DNA of 64,000 bases from Stenopsyche tienmushanensis (lineage: Eukaryota; Arthropoda; Insecta; Trichoptera; Stenopsychidae). Both the position numbers and the translations under genes were made by a program. The notes beneath the pieces are model-generated. The model searched no databases, was not told where the DNA came from, and saw only the letters and a program-made list of their open reading frames with translations. This document shows, piece by piece, positions 12,656-25,257 of this stretch (positions are counted from its first letter, which is position 1; every line of letters begins with the position of its first letter). The DNA lies in NCBI GenBank assembly GCA_008973525.1, contig WACJ01000121.1, positions 922,768-986,767 on the forward strand, given 5' to 3'.

Positions 12656-15600
12656 TCTATTATGCAGTTATAATCCTATACTAACTTCAGCACGCGTGGA
12701 AGAAAAATGGGAAACCATCACATGAAAAATTATTTCCCTGGAAATCTCCTGAAGACAAAGATCGCCTACATTTGATAACTAATATGACGACACCCGAAGA
12801 AGAAAAATATATAATTTCCATCAATGCATGATGATTTAAAACAATTAAATTCGACAAATATTATTGAAAGTATGTTAATATATTAAAGGAGTGTCAAAAA
12901 GCCATTTTTCCAGCATTAACATTTTATCAACTTGTTTGCTAAGAATGTTGAAAACGATTATGGGATGAAAATTACTAATTTCACGAACGGCGTCCACATA
13001 AAATTAAATTATAAAAATCATGTAATGAAGTCGTTAACATCGAATGACATAAAAATTTAAACGCTCGCCATAAAGCCTATTAATTACACCAATTATGTAC
13101 TTGCTATAGTGGTAAATGTTATGGCTCATAATAAAATGCTCCATTTATTTTATTTCATTATAAGCAGAAATTTTCCCCGATCTCGCATTTATAGAAAGGC
13201 AGCATTGGACGCATTTATAACTGAAATTCGCAATTTAAAGTCTTGTAAATATTTGATTCATTTTGACTGAACATTGAATGTCGCGTGTATCGCATCGTCC
13301 AAAGATGGACAGCAAATGTTAAATCATCGCTGGATGCGATAAAAGCAATTACACGAAGGCTTGTAATTTTATGAATACGGCGGAGCCGGACTCGAAGACT
13401 CAAGAGGGCACAAAAGCCTTTGTTGAGAGTTTATTTCCGAGGCAAAGAGTGGATCCTCCGCCCACATCTTCCCTCTCTCTAAGGCCAAACCAGGCTTAAG
13501 GAAACAGGTGAATAACTAACTGCACCTCTACAAGTCGAGCCAGTGAGGTGCTTCGAGTAAAATTCCATGTTGCGGCAGATAATACATGAAATATGAGTAT
13601 GGTCCAGAGGGGCGACCATCCGGAGGAATTCCTCGAAAACCGACCGTGGTGCATAAATTTCGCGGTTTTTACCCATCTAGAAATGAAGAGTTGGCACAAA
13701 CAACGATTTAAATGATAGCATTTGCCAACAATTTAACCATGTGTCGCCGGACTTGGCGATGCTTGAACAAAAACCGATGTGTTTTTGCGCCGAGTTCCCG
13801 CGATATCGTTACTTATGCAAACAAACCCCACATGTTTCAGCATTATTCATTCATAAAAAGCGTATTTAAATCGTAAATATTAAACAGTTTTTTGTGTGGG
13901 AAAGACTGGACAGGATTAGAACCATTTTCAGCAAAAAGCATCGAAGAGACAATCCTTGACTTTTAACTAATTCCCAATTTTTTCATGGACGATTTTATAT
14001 AATAAAAAAAAAATACTATCAGACAGTTCAATGATTTAATCATAACGATGTATGTTTAATCATGCTAGATGAGTTCAAGTTTACAGCACAATATGATTGG
14101 TACTATATATATGAAAAAAGCAAATAACTTCTTACAAATCAACGCTAAAGTGATAAATTTGAATGAATTACACCCAAACCTCACTTTAAGGTCTCAATAT
14201 GTTCCGGAAAAGTTGGCCGTAAAATAGAAAAGTTGAAACTAAACAGAAGGTCGTTAACAGTACAGCATTTTTTGGTCGTATAACGAAAATTGCGGGTCGT
14301 AAATCGAAAAAGTGTCATAATTAAAAAAAGCCGTTAAAGCGAAATGCCGCATAGAGAGCAGTTACAATTTCAAAACATTACTTATTTATTCGTAATGAAT
14401 AAAACTGAGCCAAGATTTTTCATCATACGTCAAATCTATAAACGCTGTGTAAACAGAGTAATCATATAAATTGGCATAATTCAAAGAATTTTGTTTGAAT
14501 ATGGCCACCATTCAGAGAATATTATCTTAAGCCAAATTTGAATGATTTCGAAAAAAATGGCATTTTCAAGGCTAAGCTCTCAGATGTTTTCGTATTCAAA
14601 TAATTCAAGCCGCATTGTGTTTATTTAGTGATTCATTACGAATTTGGTTAACCTCAACGACTCAGAACCCTGAACAGAAGCTCGCACAAATTATAGCATT
14701 TACAATTTCAATATTAGTTTTAGAATATATTAATGTAAGGGACAATAATTCACCTTGTTATTTTTATGGATTAAATTAGAATTTAAGTTTTGCGAGTCTA
14801 AATCGTTATGTATCGGAGGGTTGATCTAAATCTGATTGGGTTGTATTTCTCCTTCAGTTTTACATAAATCCCTTTTTGGTCCTTTGTAATGGAATATTTT
14901 CTATATATAGTGCAGTGTGTGGGTTTTGCAGCATGTGTTTTGTTTAATTAAATAAAGGATCAAGTGATGGATAGTGGGTCACGTACAACTACGTGACCAA
15001 CGATTCGAGTCAGATTCTTCGGAAGAAATCTGCGTATCGGCAATAATATTCTTCCATAATATTGTGCTGTTATCCTCATCTTCAGATCCCGATGTAAAAA
15101 TATACGATTGGATGAAATAAGGTCCATTGATAATGCGTAGGATGCAAGATTTGATCTATCTTCACGGTTACATTGTGGTCGAAGACCGGTCTATCTTCGC
15201 TGTTGGGAGGCAATCTACTGCTTTAAAATATATTAATAATTTATTAAGAGCCACACTATCGATCGACAAAAGCATAATTAATGGCCTCAATAGGAAAGTT
15301 CATTAAAATTACAAAAATATAACGGAGCGTCAATCGTTCCGATTGCATTGTCTTCATCTCGTACATTAAGATCATTGTTGAGGATTGAGGAGTTGGATGG
15401 AATTTCATCTTTGACAGATATCTAGATGGCCTACATTCTGAATGGGCAGAAATAAATGTTTTAAATGACAGTGGTAAACGAAGTGAAAAGACTTGATAAT
15501 ATCATTGATACAGATGAATAAAACGACTTTTGTGAAAGTGCAACGGAGCGGATGCAAACTTTGAAGTGCTGCTTCATTCTAACATAAACACATTCAACAT

Positions 15601-18600
15601 ATCCAACATATTGAAAAGCGCTTATCATACATTTTTATGTATGATATATGACCCAATGCAGCATCTTGTGATCTGATGTCAAATCAACAACTTTCAAACA
15701 GCGTCACGTTTCCGGCTTTTAATATTTATATAAAAAATTATCAGAAGAGCAATAAAAGGTCACTAAATGGTTAACCGGTCTTTCAGCTTCTATACGCATT
15801 TTCAACTGATCATCAAAGCACGCAATTAGATTCACATCTCATTCTCACAGGCGAAATAAACTATATCATTCTAAATTAAGGCTCGTAGTTACTAAGTGTT
15901 CTATGCATTAATTTATCGTTTATGGAAATTAATCCGAATACGAAGAGATGGGTTTTAAATCAAGTGATGTTTTCCAACTCTACGTATGATATTAACATAT
16001 ATACACGAAACCCGTTTACAAGTAAAAAGGGTCAAGAATGGTTCAAAAACTGAAGATTTATAGGTGTGCTGTTAGATAACATGGGTTATTAAGACTGTGA
16101 TTAATGCTATATTTACATGGGATAATTTAAATAGATACATTTAAAACTATCAAGTACAAAATGGTAGTGTTTTAAGAGCCACTACATTTTTCAACTTTGA
16201 TATTAGAACTTAGATAATTGATATATAAAATATGTCTCTTTATAACATACATAATCCCTATAGTTGATTGATTACTAAAAAAAATGTTATACGAAACATA
16301 TAATTAGTGAAAACAACTGGGATAGGTCCCAAGAGTACGAAAAACTTCAAAGTTTCATTTAGGATTTAAAAAAATATTTTTCGAAACAAAGATGATCTAA
16401 AGCTTTATATACATTTTTATTGTAATTATATCTTAAAAAAAGCTTTTATGAAATTTTCTCTTAAAGTTTGTTCTTATTTCAGTAGTAAGATCTTCGTTTT
16501 AAAACACCTTCAATTGTAAATATTTTATATCTATAAATTTAGCAAGTTTTATTATTGCATCCTCTGTTTCCAGCCAACTGGATTTGAATTACACGTTGAA
16601 TTAATTCTTAATATTTTTTCCAACACGCAATTAATTTTGACAGGTCTTCTTTCTTTAAAGCTTAGGTTTCCAAAATGGTTCCTATGGACTCCCGGGGATC
16701 TTTGTGACTGATGAGGGTATCAATTCAAATTAAATAAATTATTATGAAAGTTAAAATACAAATAAAACTTGGGAAGAGAAGAAGGCTCTTAATTTCCAAA
16801 TCTTTTAAAACTACAAAAAAGATGAGGTTACAAGTTTTTCTACGAACCACTTTAAAGTGAAACCGAGTACCGCGTAATTCAAGAGATGAGCATGTCCCTT
16901 GAATAAGCGATGCTAAAATAATTTCCAACACGAATTTTAAAAAAATACTAAATTATTTCACTTGAGGGTTCATAGTCAGCTTATTACTATACAACATAAG
17001 TTTGGGAATCACAATTTTAAAGGATGAAGTTATAAGATTAATTCACTCCCAAATTATAAAGCATCTCTATGACTTCAATAGATTAATCGTAAACCTTATA
17101 CCTTATAATAAGTTATGTATGAATGAACTTTACATATTTAAAATTGTTAATTTTGCCTTCTGACGTCCAATAAAGTGCGATATCCTGATAAATCCGAAGA
17201 GAATTTATTCAGCAATGAACTCGTTATACTTTAATATATAAATTATACGCAGCTCAATTTAATGTAATAAGCGGTTATATGGATACCGACGATAAAGTAA
17301 AATAATTTAGAATTTATTTCAGGTTTAAGTACACCGCCATTGGATGCATTCTCTAAGGACAATATGCGCATTATGGTGAATTTATCTATGCACATTATGG
17401 CGAGCTACGGAGCATAAAGTAAATAAGTAATAAATTGTCCTTATTGTCTTCTCCAACAATGAGAAAAATAATTGATCGCCTTTTTTAATATGGAAAACAT
17501 CGTCCAGGATAATAAGATGATTAACGTATTTCTTTCGTCCGTTTTGTAGTACCATACTTTGTAGTAAATCACTAAACCAAAAGTGGTAAAGATAAACGCG
17601 CTTTAATTACTGGATACATTGAGGGTTTATATCGTTGCAGAAGAGCATCGTTATTAATGGGCTTCTGGCAAAAAGTTGACATGATAATGGGTTAGATGAG
17701 CTTAAAAGGAAGGCAAGTAATTAACGAAAACGTTTACTTTAGCTCGTGAACTGAGAAAACCGAGCCATTGTTCCGATGTGGTCGTGCTGGTTTTCTCTTT
17801 GCTCTTGATACACAAAGACAATACGCATTAATTGCAAACCGATCGAATTTTCGTATAATCGATAAAATGCGAACGGCTCTAACCTCGATCTTAAAAAATG
17901 CTTTCTATTGTACTACCGAAGTCAGTCAAATCGGTGCTGGAAGATGGCGAGATATGAAAATAACGATTCATTTTACTCTTGTAGCTCAAGATGGATGGAC
18001 ATACACACAAAGAAGTCGTGAGTTGGTAAAAATACGGTTCGTGGATCTTGTTAGTGTAACAAAATAAATATATAAATGAAACTATCAAGATGTGTTGAGG
18101 TCAAGAGATAGCAACTTCGTTATAGGTATTTGATCATCAAGACAGTTGTGGCATATTCTTTTAACTGTACCAGAAAATAGTGCTTAGAATATAATTCAAT
18201 TTAATAGAAATTATCTCTACGCATAAAAAGCTCAGAATCAAACACTTGTATGATACGTGTCGCGCCAAACTAAGTGTTACCAATTTAAAGCCCCATAACA
18301 TTGAATTTCATACGCATGTTGCTAAATATAACCAACTGGTTTGATTCCAATCATATATTTCCATTATTTACCGTTAGCTATTTTTATTGAAAAAATCACG
18401 ACCTAGATTGGTTCTAGCATTCTCTTTGCCATTCACTGTTCTGAATATATTGGTGGGCTTTAAATCAAACACTATTTTATTATTTATTGGCACACTGATT
18501 ATCGCGTAAAAAACAAATATCAATGTGACAATAAAAATATCTTACGTTTGTATTATATTTTTCAAATCTTATAGGGTACATGTAAGTGTATTTGTTCTAA

Positions 18601-20319
18601 ATGATAAATGCTAAATAGCTTTTTTGCTTTCAAATAAAACGAATTTTCCAATAATTCAATTCTAAGTGTTATTCTACAAAAAATGATATACATTGCAATT
18701 CAATTTAGAGTTATATCTTCAACTTAATTTAAACAAGGTTTTAGTAAAATATCAATTTACCCCGCAGGCGACTTGTCGTTAGATAACGGCTAGAGTATTA
18801 TTCAACAGCGACTTACCTAGAAATAAATAAAAAAATCATATTAATTGAGGTAGATTTTCTAAAATATTAAATTGCAATATGAATGCCATATATTTTACAC
18901 AAGATTTTAAAATTGTTTTAAATTTCTTGTGACCGGGTCAAAGAGTCGTGATCATAGACTGCACAGGTGAAATTTTACGCCGCGTTAAAGACAATGGACG
19001 TGCATCTGGAATCATCGCATATTGGGAATAATGGATCGTCGTCCAAGTTGGAGATGATTCCGAGCTGATATGCTCCATTAGTAGATTTCATGATATGCCA
19101 AATCGTGCTGGAGAAGCCGGAGGAAACGCTTCGATCCTAAGTCATTAAATGCCACACCGAGACATTTTAGGCGCGTTTAGATTGGAGATTATTTGATTTT
19201 TTGTATTGTATTTTCTGAAAATCACACGTCTCCCCCCAATGCGAGATAATGTGCGAATACTTTATTGTGTCGTAAATGGTTAATTGGCGCTATTAATATG
19301 AGACAATAGCGGAACCGAGTGTATTGTTTCAATTAATGCACTTCTGCTATCCGATGCACTTATGTTACATCGCACTTAGACCGCGTCGTCGAGACCGAAA
19401 GGCTTTTAGAAGTCAGTGGCACATAATAGGGACAAGTCTTCTATAAGGTTTCAACTGTGGAAGCTAATGTGTATGTACTGGCGCTCTTACTGTGTCACTC
19501 AATTAACAGGGTTACAAGGCTCTGTGTGATACAATTTATTTATAAATATTCTGTGTGTATTTGGTGTCGAATGTATCGATTTGCAGATAGTAAAAATATC
19601 ATCAAGTATCTGCAAGAACAAAAGCTTAATTTGGCGGGCCACCCTAAAGCTCCTGAAATCCCTTGTTCTAGCCTCGCGCCCGCAAAGATAACCTTTGGAA
19701 TTCCGACCGTGGAATCGAAATTTAAACGTGATTGGAATAAAGGCAAAAGTCTGAAGGGTATTTTAAGAATTTTCCATTCGTTCTGGTCTCTTTGTGATGC
19801 TCGCTAAAATATCAAGTTCCAAAATCTACGGTCGCGGAGGCGAGCTTTGCGTCGCTCTCTCTGTACATAATAAATAATGTATTCTGCAAACAAACATTTG
19901 AGCTAACTAATTTCTGTTTGTTTAAGTTGTGAAGTGATTTTATTTATATAATGAGTCATGGCAGCGAAAATGCGCTTTATAACATAATTTTGTTTGAACA
20001 AACTTCATGCTTTATTTACCTCAATTAAGTGTGGGATGAAGCTAAATAGAATACGCAGCCAGCGAGCTTTTGCCATATTTGACAAGTCATTTTCAAATTA
20101 TACGAAATCCATGTGAAATACGTGAAATAGCAAAGATTTTGCAGAGAGCTTAATAAAACGCCAATTACTATGATTTATTAACTATCTTAAAAACAACCAA
20201 TTAAATAGCACACATACTGATTGAACATCAACGAACCTTTAAATACCGATTCATCCTGAGAGCAATTTCTTACAGATTATCTGATTTACTGTACGTAATC
20301 ATCTATTATTCTTTACGTA
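12656..20319. other. Long gene-free AT-rich stretch
   Basis: No gene recognised. About 13,380-13,690 is richer in CpG and open in two overlapping minus frames, without known motifs. The frame at 17,768-18,067 (99 codons, plus) and the one at 19,457-19,807 (116 codons, plus) are the longest; neither matches a family I know, and neither has clear splice signals. The inverted repeat at 14,977-14,998 is listed separately. The remainder is low-complexity AT DNA. Confidence 0.45.
14977..14998. repeat. Perfect 8-bp inverted repeat GGTCACGT/ACGTGACC
   Basis: The two arms are separated by six bases (14985-14990). A second foldback, CAGATT-CTTC against GAAG-AAATCTG, follows within 15 bp (about 15,010-15,031). 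The TCACGT/ACGTGA half sites resemble bZIP or bHLH sites. It is a short palindrome with no other context. Confidence 0.4.
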
Positions 20320-20640
20320 GTGGATAATATCGCACAAATAACGCTGCAAAAAGTTAGTGGATTTAATTGGGAGCTTTTTCACATCCTGCTTACTCCCTGG
20401 ATATTGCCCCAAAGGATTTTCACTTATTTCGTGCCTTAAAATATTTTTTTACTAGGAAAAAGTTAAATTCTAAAACGGGATGTACAAAATGGACTTTTAA
20501 GTTTTTTTTCCATCAAAATCAGTGTCTTTCTACAGCAATGGAATTAAAAAGCCACCTGTAAGATGGTAAGAAATTGTAGATAGTGGAGGAAATTATGTCA
20601 TTGATTGAAATGTTAAATTGTGTTTTATTTAAACTCTAAA
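20320..20640 (+). pseudogene. 3' third of a mariner transposase, frameshifted
   Basis: This encodes the C-terminal third of a mariner (D34D-type) transposase. Around 20,325 the translation reads VDN then AQITLQK, which lines up with the DNARPH-type motif holding the second catalytic aspartate, with about four residues missing. The frame changes near 20,367. The next frame gives the HPAYSLDIAPKDFHLF motif, where the aspartate in APKD is the third catalytic residue, and then the weakly conserved C-terminus interrupted by stops. The copy ends in a terminal repeat at 20,645-20,675. Nothing recognisable of the first two thirds lies upstream, so it is a truncated dead copy. It belongs to the same family as the element at 28,871-29,704: the two agree closely over the C-terminal region and the end. 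Confidence 0.85.
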
Positions 20641-20644
20641 CCCA

Positions 20645-20675
20645 AAAATGCGTCCGAACTTTTGGACTGACCCGA
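20645..20675 (+). repeat. mariner terminal inverted repeat (3' end)
   Basis: The sequence reads AAAATGCG, a few variable bases, then GAACTTTTGGACTGACCCGA, followed by TA, the expected mariner target dinucleotide. The same end, with few changes, closes the copies at 28,871, 29,704, 56,249 and 60,736. Confidence 0.85.
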
Positions 20676-23103
20676 TAGTTATTATTATATAGCAGGGCTT
20701 CGAGCTAAGCCAAAAACTGTAACGGTTGCAAAGAGTAGTGGCTGCATTATGATGATGATTCCGACAGTAAAAAATATCAATTTATCATCACAAGTCTTAA
20801 AATGATGAAGCAATGAGTCAATATTGTGGCTTTGTACATCCACGCGCTGGTTTATTTTCATATTCTCTAATTATTGCGCCTTGTCATCTCAATAACTTCC
20901 GGATGATGAACATTTTTAACACGCAAATGACGCTACCATAACTTTGCACAATCTAAAAATTATTCCAGAAGCAAAATCATCCAAAACACGTTTTGTTATT
21001 GGCGTCATTATCATAAGAATGAATTACATAAATAGCCTGTGGTCAAAATATGTTAGGCTACAATTTATGCAATATTTTTTGGATCGATATTCATCACAAC
21101 CTATGGTTCTTGAACGATTTGCAGTAAAATATTGACGACAATTTTCTCGAGTTCAATATTAAAGGATTTGAATGTTTGAAGTTTTAGAAATCGCATCTCG
21201 CCATACGTTCAATATTAAATAAATATCCATAGCAACTAAAGTGTTTTTGCAGCAGATTGAGCCAAATACAGAATTTTATTGCGTAAATACCCATATAATA
21301 CAGTATTACAGCAAGATTTTTTATCGTAGCCTATTTTCGCCGATGGTCAAATTAATGGAAAATCGATAAAAAAGCCGTTGTAAATTTTTATTTCTTTATT
21401 TGAAAAGCCGTAATTGTTTATCGATCGAGACATTAAGCAGTGATTCTCTGAATGGCAATGTTATTTTTAGCGAAATGTATAAAATTTGCGCGTATTGAAC
21501 ATATAACTGTGACTTGTAGTGTTTAACCGTTGAAAGAATGGCTTCCATTTCAGAGGCGGTTAACCTTTTATGCGCACCGTTAATATTGGATGAATATTTT
21601 TTGAATTATGCAAATATTAAAGCTTATCGAGTGTTCGAATGGAGTGAAACGGAGAGAAATTCAAAAACGCTCTTCCACGACTACCGCTCGGCTATGTGCA
21701 AGTATAACATCGCAAACGGCCGGCCATGGCCGTAAAGGCAAACAAGAAAAGAATTTATTCAATTATATTTTTTTATGTAGCGCTTAGCATTAATACGCGT
21801 ATTAAAAGACCCTTTTAATGCAAATATACATATAGAGCATTACTTTTAACGATGACAAGGGTCATTACTAGGCATACTTCGGAGTAAGTATTATAGTGGT
21901 ATTATTATACGCTTTAGCCCTCGGATCCTCGCAAACTACCAAATAAGACCGTTTCGGAATCCATCCCGAGTCTCGCAGGACACAAAGACCGCGCGCAGAG
22001 AGGAATTATTTTCCTGGAGGATTTTAAAATTTACTGCCTCCCGTCGCAGATGTGATTCATTCGCAACGTTTGATGTGGCTTTTGGGATATCGGCCGTCAG
22101 GATCTGAGGACCTCGTCGCCAATTTAGCTAGCCGCATGATTTACTCGTCCGGATGAAATTCCTCGACGACCGTTGCAAAAGCCACAAGGTTGCCGACCCC
22201 TATTCCAGTTGAGTTACCTGAGGCCAGGTTGCGACACGGCCGAGATGAGTCACCGCTATTTATAAGAACGACTTGGAGCGGCGTCCGCCGACCTGGCGGG
22301 ACTCCTCCTGCAGCAAAAAGTTGCTCTTGCAGACACTCAACCCTTGACAAACACTTACGTGATCCACATAAAAGTCTCTGCTAATCAACCAATGCCTAAT
22401 TATAAAAATCACACGTCTACGACCCGATAATATCGGCAGGGAGTCGAAGAGGATGAGACTCCCGCCTAATAACGCGAGGCTCCTTCAAAGATAGTGGTAA
22501 TGAGTCAATTACAATAAACATGCTAAGATTATAAATACCAACATAATTGCTTCTCGAGGAATAAATGCTAATTATTACTACCCAGATAACCATTGTATAA
22601 TGCGAAGACCAAAGTGGAATACGCAGATAAAAAATACATATTTAAATACACGATAAGCCCCTTTAAATCATAAAATTTTAATGCTGAAATAATTGGCAAT
22701 TACTGTTGATACATTTATGATAAAGATTTACGGGACAGAGAGCGTTATAAACATAACCAAGACATACAAACAAACAAAAAATCTTCTTGTTGTACAACAT
22801 ACCCTTAGTCGGATATAGTCAATTAGCACAGATTATGGCAGATTTATTATGTGATAGTGTTACATTTGATTTCAACACATAATATAATTAGCACCTTCTT
22901 AGCCCTTTTAGTGCCGATTGAGAAAACTGCACTTGAGCGAAGATTACCGAGCCAATTTGATAAGGTTTGAGAAAAAAATCAAATTCAAAAAGGAACACAT
23001 TACCAAATAAAGATAAAATCAATTAACGCCAATGGTATTTCGATATTTGTTTGTATTCGAATATATTTGCCCTTTTCTTATATGTTATTTCGAGAGAGAG
23101 CAT
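20676..23103. other. Gene-free DNA with a CpG-richer block
   Basis: No gene recognised. About 21,940-22,500 is strongly richer in G and C, and its minus strand has a 69-codon open frame (22,141-22,350) whose DNA contains CTCAG followed by GTAACT, a possible splice donor. No polypyrimidine tract or acceptor is convincing upstream of it, and the translation matches nothing known to me. It could be a small exon or regulatory DNA. Confidence 0.35.
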
Positions 23104-23150
23104 CGGCACTTTTCGCAAATGTTAACAACGACGATATATCGTTGTTCGGA
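23104..23150 (-). repeat. CGATATATCG-family short repeat, copy 1
   Basis: Carries the perfect palindrome CGATATATCG at 23,132-23,141. On the minus strand the order is CCGAACAA, palindrome, TCGTTGTTAACA, TTTGCG, then GTGCC. It aligns with the copy at 58,779-58,840 over about 46 bp, including the GTTAAC word and a CAA/CGG edge. Only one palindrome is present here; the other two copies have two. Confidence 0.7.
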
Positions 23151-23391
23151 AAATTAAGATGAAAATATCAAAACCGTTATCGAATACAGTCGATCTCAAA
23201 GGAATATATTTCTAGATTAAGGATTTTTCATGTGGTTATGTTTGGATAGGAATATTTCAATGGGGATTTTAGACAAGTTCTATAAATGAGTAGCAAAATG
23301 ATAAATTTGTATCAAGATAATCGATCGGAATATTCACAATAAAAGTCATATGGATCTTAGATGGAAAAATCCAAAATAAAACAAATCAAAT

Positions 23392-23474
23392 TCAATGTCA
23401 AAATGAAACTCGGACAGTTACATTTTCGGCCATAATAAACGTGTCCGGGTTTCACTTTGAGCTTTTGACATTGA
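23392..23474. repeat. Inverted-repeat element with TGTCCGGGTTTCA-type arms
   Basis: The left arm (23,392-23,416) reads TCAATGTCAAAA then TGAAACTCGGACA. The right arm (23,442-23,474) reads TGTCCGGGTTTCA, CTTTGAGC, then TTTTGACATTGA. They are reverse complements apart from one substitution and about eight bases missing from the left arm. The 25-base spacer has no motif. A related single arm lies at 25,080-25,130. It looks like a tiny foldback MITE or two abutted transposon ends. Confidence 0.65.
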
Positions 23475-25079
23475 GAAGACAAAATTAAATACGATAAATC
23501 ATCATTTTGCACAAATTCAATGACCTAAGATTAAATGCAGAAACATCAACAGCATAAGAGGACAGGTGATCGCCCACTTATGCTAGGAAAATGACAGTAT
23601 GAATATGATGATTCGTATGAATGAAAACACTTGCCAATAAGGTCGAGTGTTAATATTAATAATAACGATTTTTGATCAACGAACGGTTTCTATTAAGACT
23701 TGTTTAAGATGAATTTAAGCGGATTTGCCAAATGTGCCATTCTTGTAAAGATGATGCAAAAATATACGATGATGAGGATGAGTCGCCCCCACATCGCGAG
23801 TGTCACCCAACTTGTCAATGTTGAAAAATATTTGATCTTGTATTCCCATAATCCACGCTACAAATTTAATTCCTTGATGACTTATAATATATTTGACGCG
23901 TTTATAAGTCTTTATCTAAGCCAGACATCTCCATCATATTGGATGCGAAGCCATTTAATTGTCTTGCATTAATAAATCATCAACGGTTGGTTTATTCGCC
24001 GTGAATAGTTTTGCTACCCATTGTTTGATAGGTAGTATTCTGGAATAAACTGTTACATCAACGATGATATATTTCAACCGTTCGGCTTATAGACAGATGG
24101 TTGGGCACCTTTAATGTGTATTAGCTTCGCATGTTGTATTTGAATTGAGCGACAATTAGTCCTCTGCTAAGCATTCAAATCTATGCAAATCGTGCCTGCT
24201 ACAAAGGATCAAATCGCATTTAGTACATTGAACATTGAATCGATCAAATCCTCGAGAGCAATACGATTACATAGGGCGATAATGAAAGACCCAACGTAGG
24301 CGAATTGGAAATTTTGATTTATCGCCGCCATTATATCGAGAGCATAAGACGCTGAAAAGAGTATCGAGCGATACTCTGCTACGCTACTAATATATGCGAT
24401 AAGGGCGTAATGCAATATTAATGCCTACAACGGATTATTTCATACACCTTAGTTTTCAGGCTCTTGTAGAGGGATAATAACCTTATCTCCATCTACATTT
24501 ATGGTCTATACCACTAGGCTTCACGCCACATAATAATAATTCCAGATTACGATCTTTGGCGATGCTGCACGCGAGGGTTAAAAGCAACGACCGCTCCGCT
24601 GGAAGGACGAGAAGATGTCATCGTGCCTCATGCTTAATGCGGACTTTTACTGCGAGCATATTAAAATTCGCACAGGATTAACTCCGACGGGAGCGTAATT
24701 AAAAATAAGAGGGATGCTGACGAGTATGAGGTCTCACGACTGACGAAGAGTACCGAGAAGACCAGTTTCGCCAATGCTACCACCGGTACTGGTCTTCGTC
24801 GATGCTGAATCGAAGGCATCCAGTTTTATTGCTGTTACGTGCTCTTTGGATGGCACCTCGTAATAAATCAGGATTATGAAACATTTCTTTTATTAACAAT
24901 CAACATGGTGATGCTGCGCGAATCAGTGTTGTGATAGATGATAATTCATCATCTTGATATATCAGTTTTTATCACCATAGCTGGCAATTCTTTTTTGTTC
25001 CACATAACAAAAACACAATCACATCAATAAAGTGCCATTTTATTGCACAAACAAATCAACGAGTACATTACACAAATAT
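23475..25079. other. Gene-free DNA, CpG-richer at 24,540-24,860
   Basis: No gene recognised. The plus frame at 23,700-23,972 (90 codons) has no known motif. The block 24,540-24,860 is richer in CpG and contains the hairpin at 24,757-24,797. Confidence 0.4.
24757..24797. repeat. Perfect 10-bp stem hairpin
   Basis: GAAGACCAGT (24,757-24,766) pairs perfectly with ACTGGTCTTC (24,788-24,797) around a 21-base loop. The stem is GC-balanced in an otherwise AT-rich region. It is too short for a standard pre-miRNA; it may be a structured RNA, a binding site or chance. Confidence 0.4.
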
Positions 25080-25130
25080 GTGTCCGAGTTTCATTTTGAG
25101 ATACGGTATATAATAAATTGACATAATGAA
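25080..25130 (+). repeat. Single arm of the TGTCCGRGTTTCA repeat
   Basis: GTGTCCGAGTTTCATTTTGAG at its 5' side matches the right arm at 23,441-23,461 with two differences, and shares 19 identical bases with the reverse complement of the left arm. TTGACAT follows after an extra ~20 bases. This makes three related arms within 1.8 kb and so a small dispersed repeat family. Confidence 0.6.
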
Positions 25131-25191
25131 TTAGTTCTTGAATTATGTACAATTGTAGATGTTTGGGTTTATCTCAAAATTAATTAAGTAG

Positions 25192-25257
25192 TGCCGGACG
25201 TCGATATATCATCGATGTCAAAACTCGTGAAAGTTACAACGACGATATATCGCCGTG
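25192..25257 (+). repeat. CGATATATCG-family short repeat, copy 2
   Basis: Begins GTGCCGGAC, then CGATATATCA (25,202-25,211, one mismatch from the palindrome), about 31 bases, then ACAACGACGATATATCG with the perfect palindrome at 25,243-25,252. The whole lines up with the reverse complement of 58,774-58,840: the same GCCGGAC edge, two palindromes about 41 bp apart, and the CAACGA lead-in to the second. Confidence 0.7.

Noticed and set aside
19457..19807. 116-codon plus frame as a host gene
   Set aside because: No recognisable domain, no clear splice or promoter context, and the reverse strand is also partly open.
22141..22350. Minus-strand open frame with a possible splice donor (CTCAG, GTAACT)
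   Set aside because: No acceptor with a polypyrimidine tract was seen, the translation matches no family I know, and GC-richer DNA gives longer open frames by chance.
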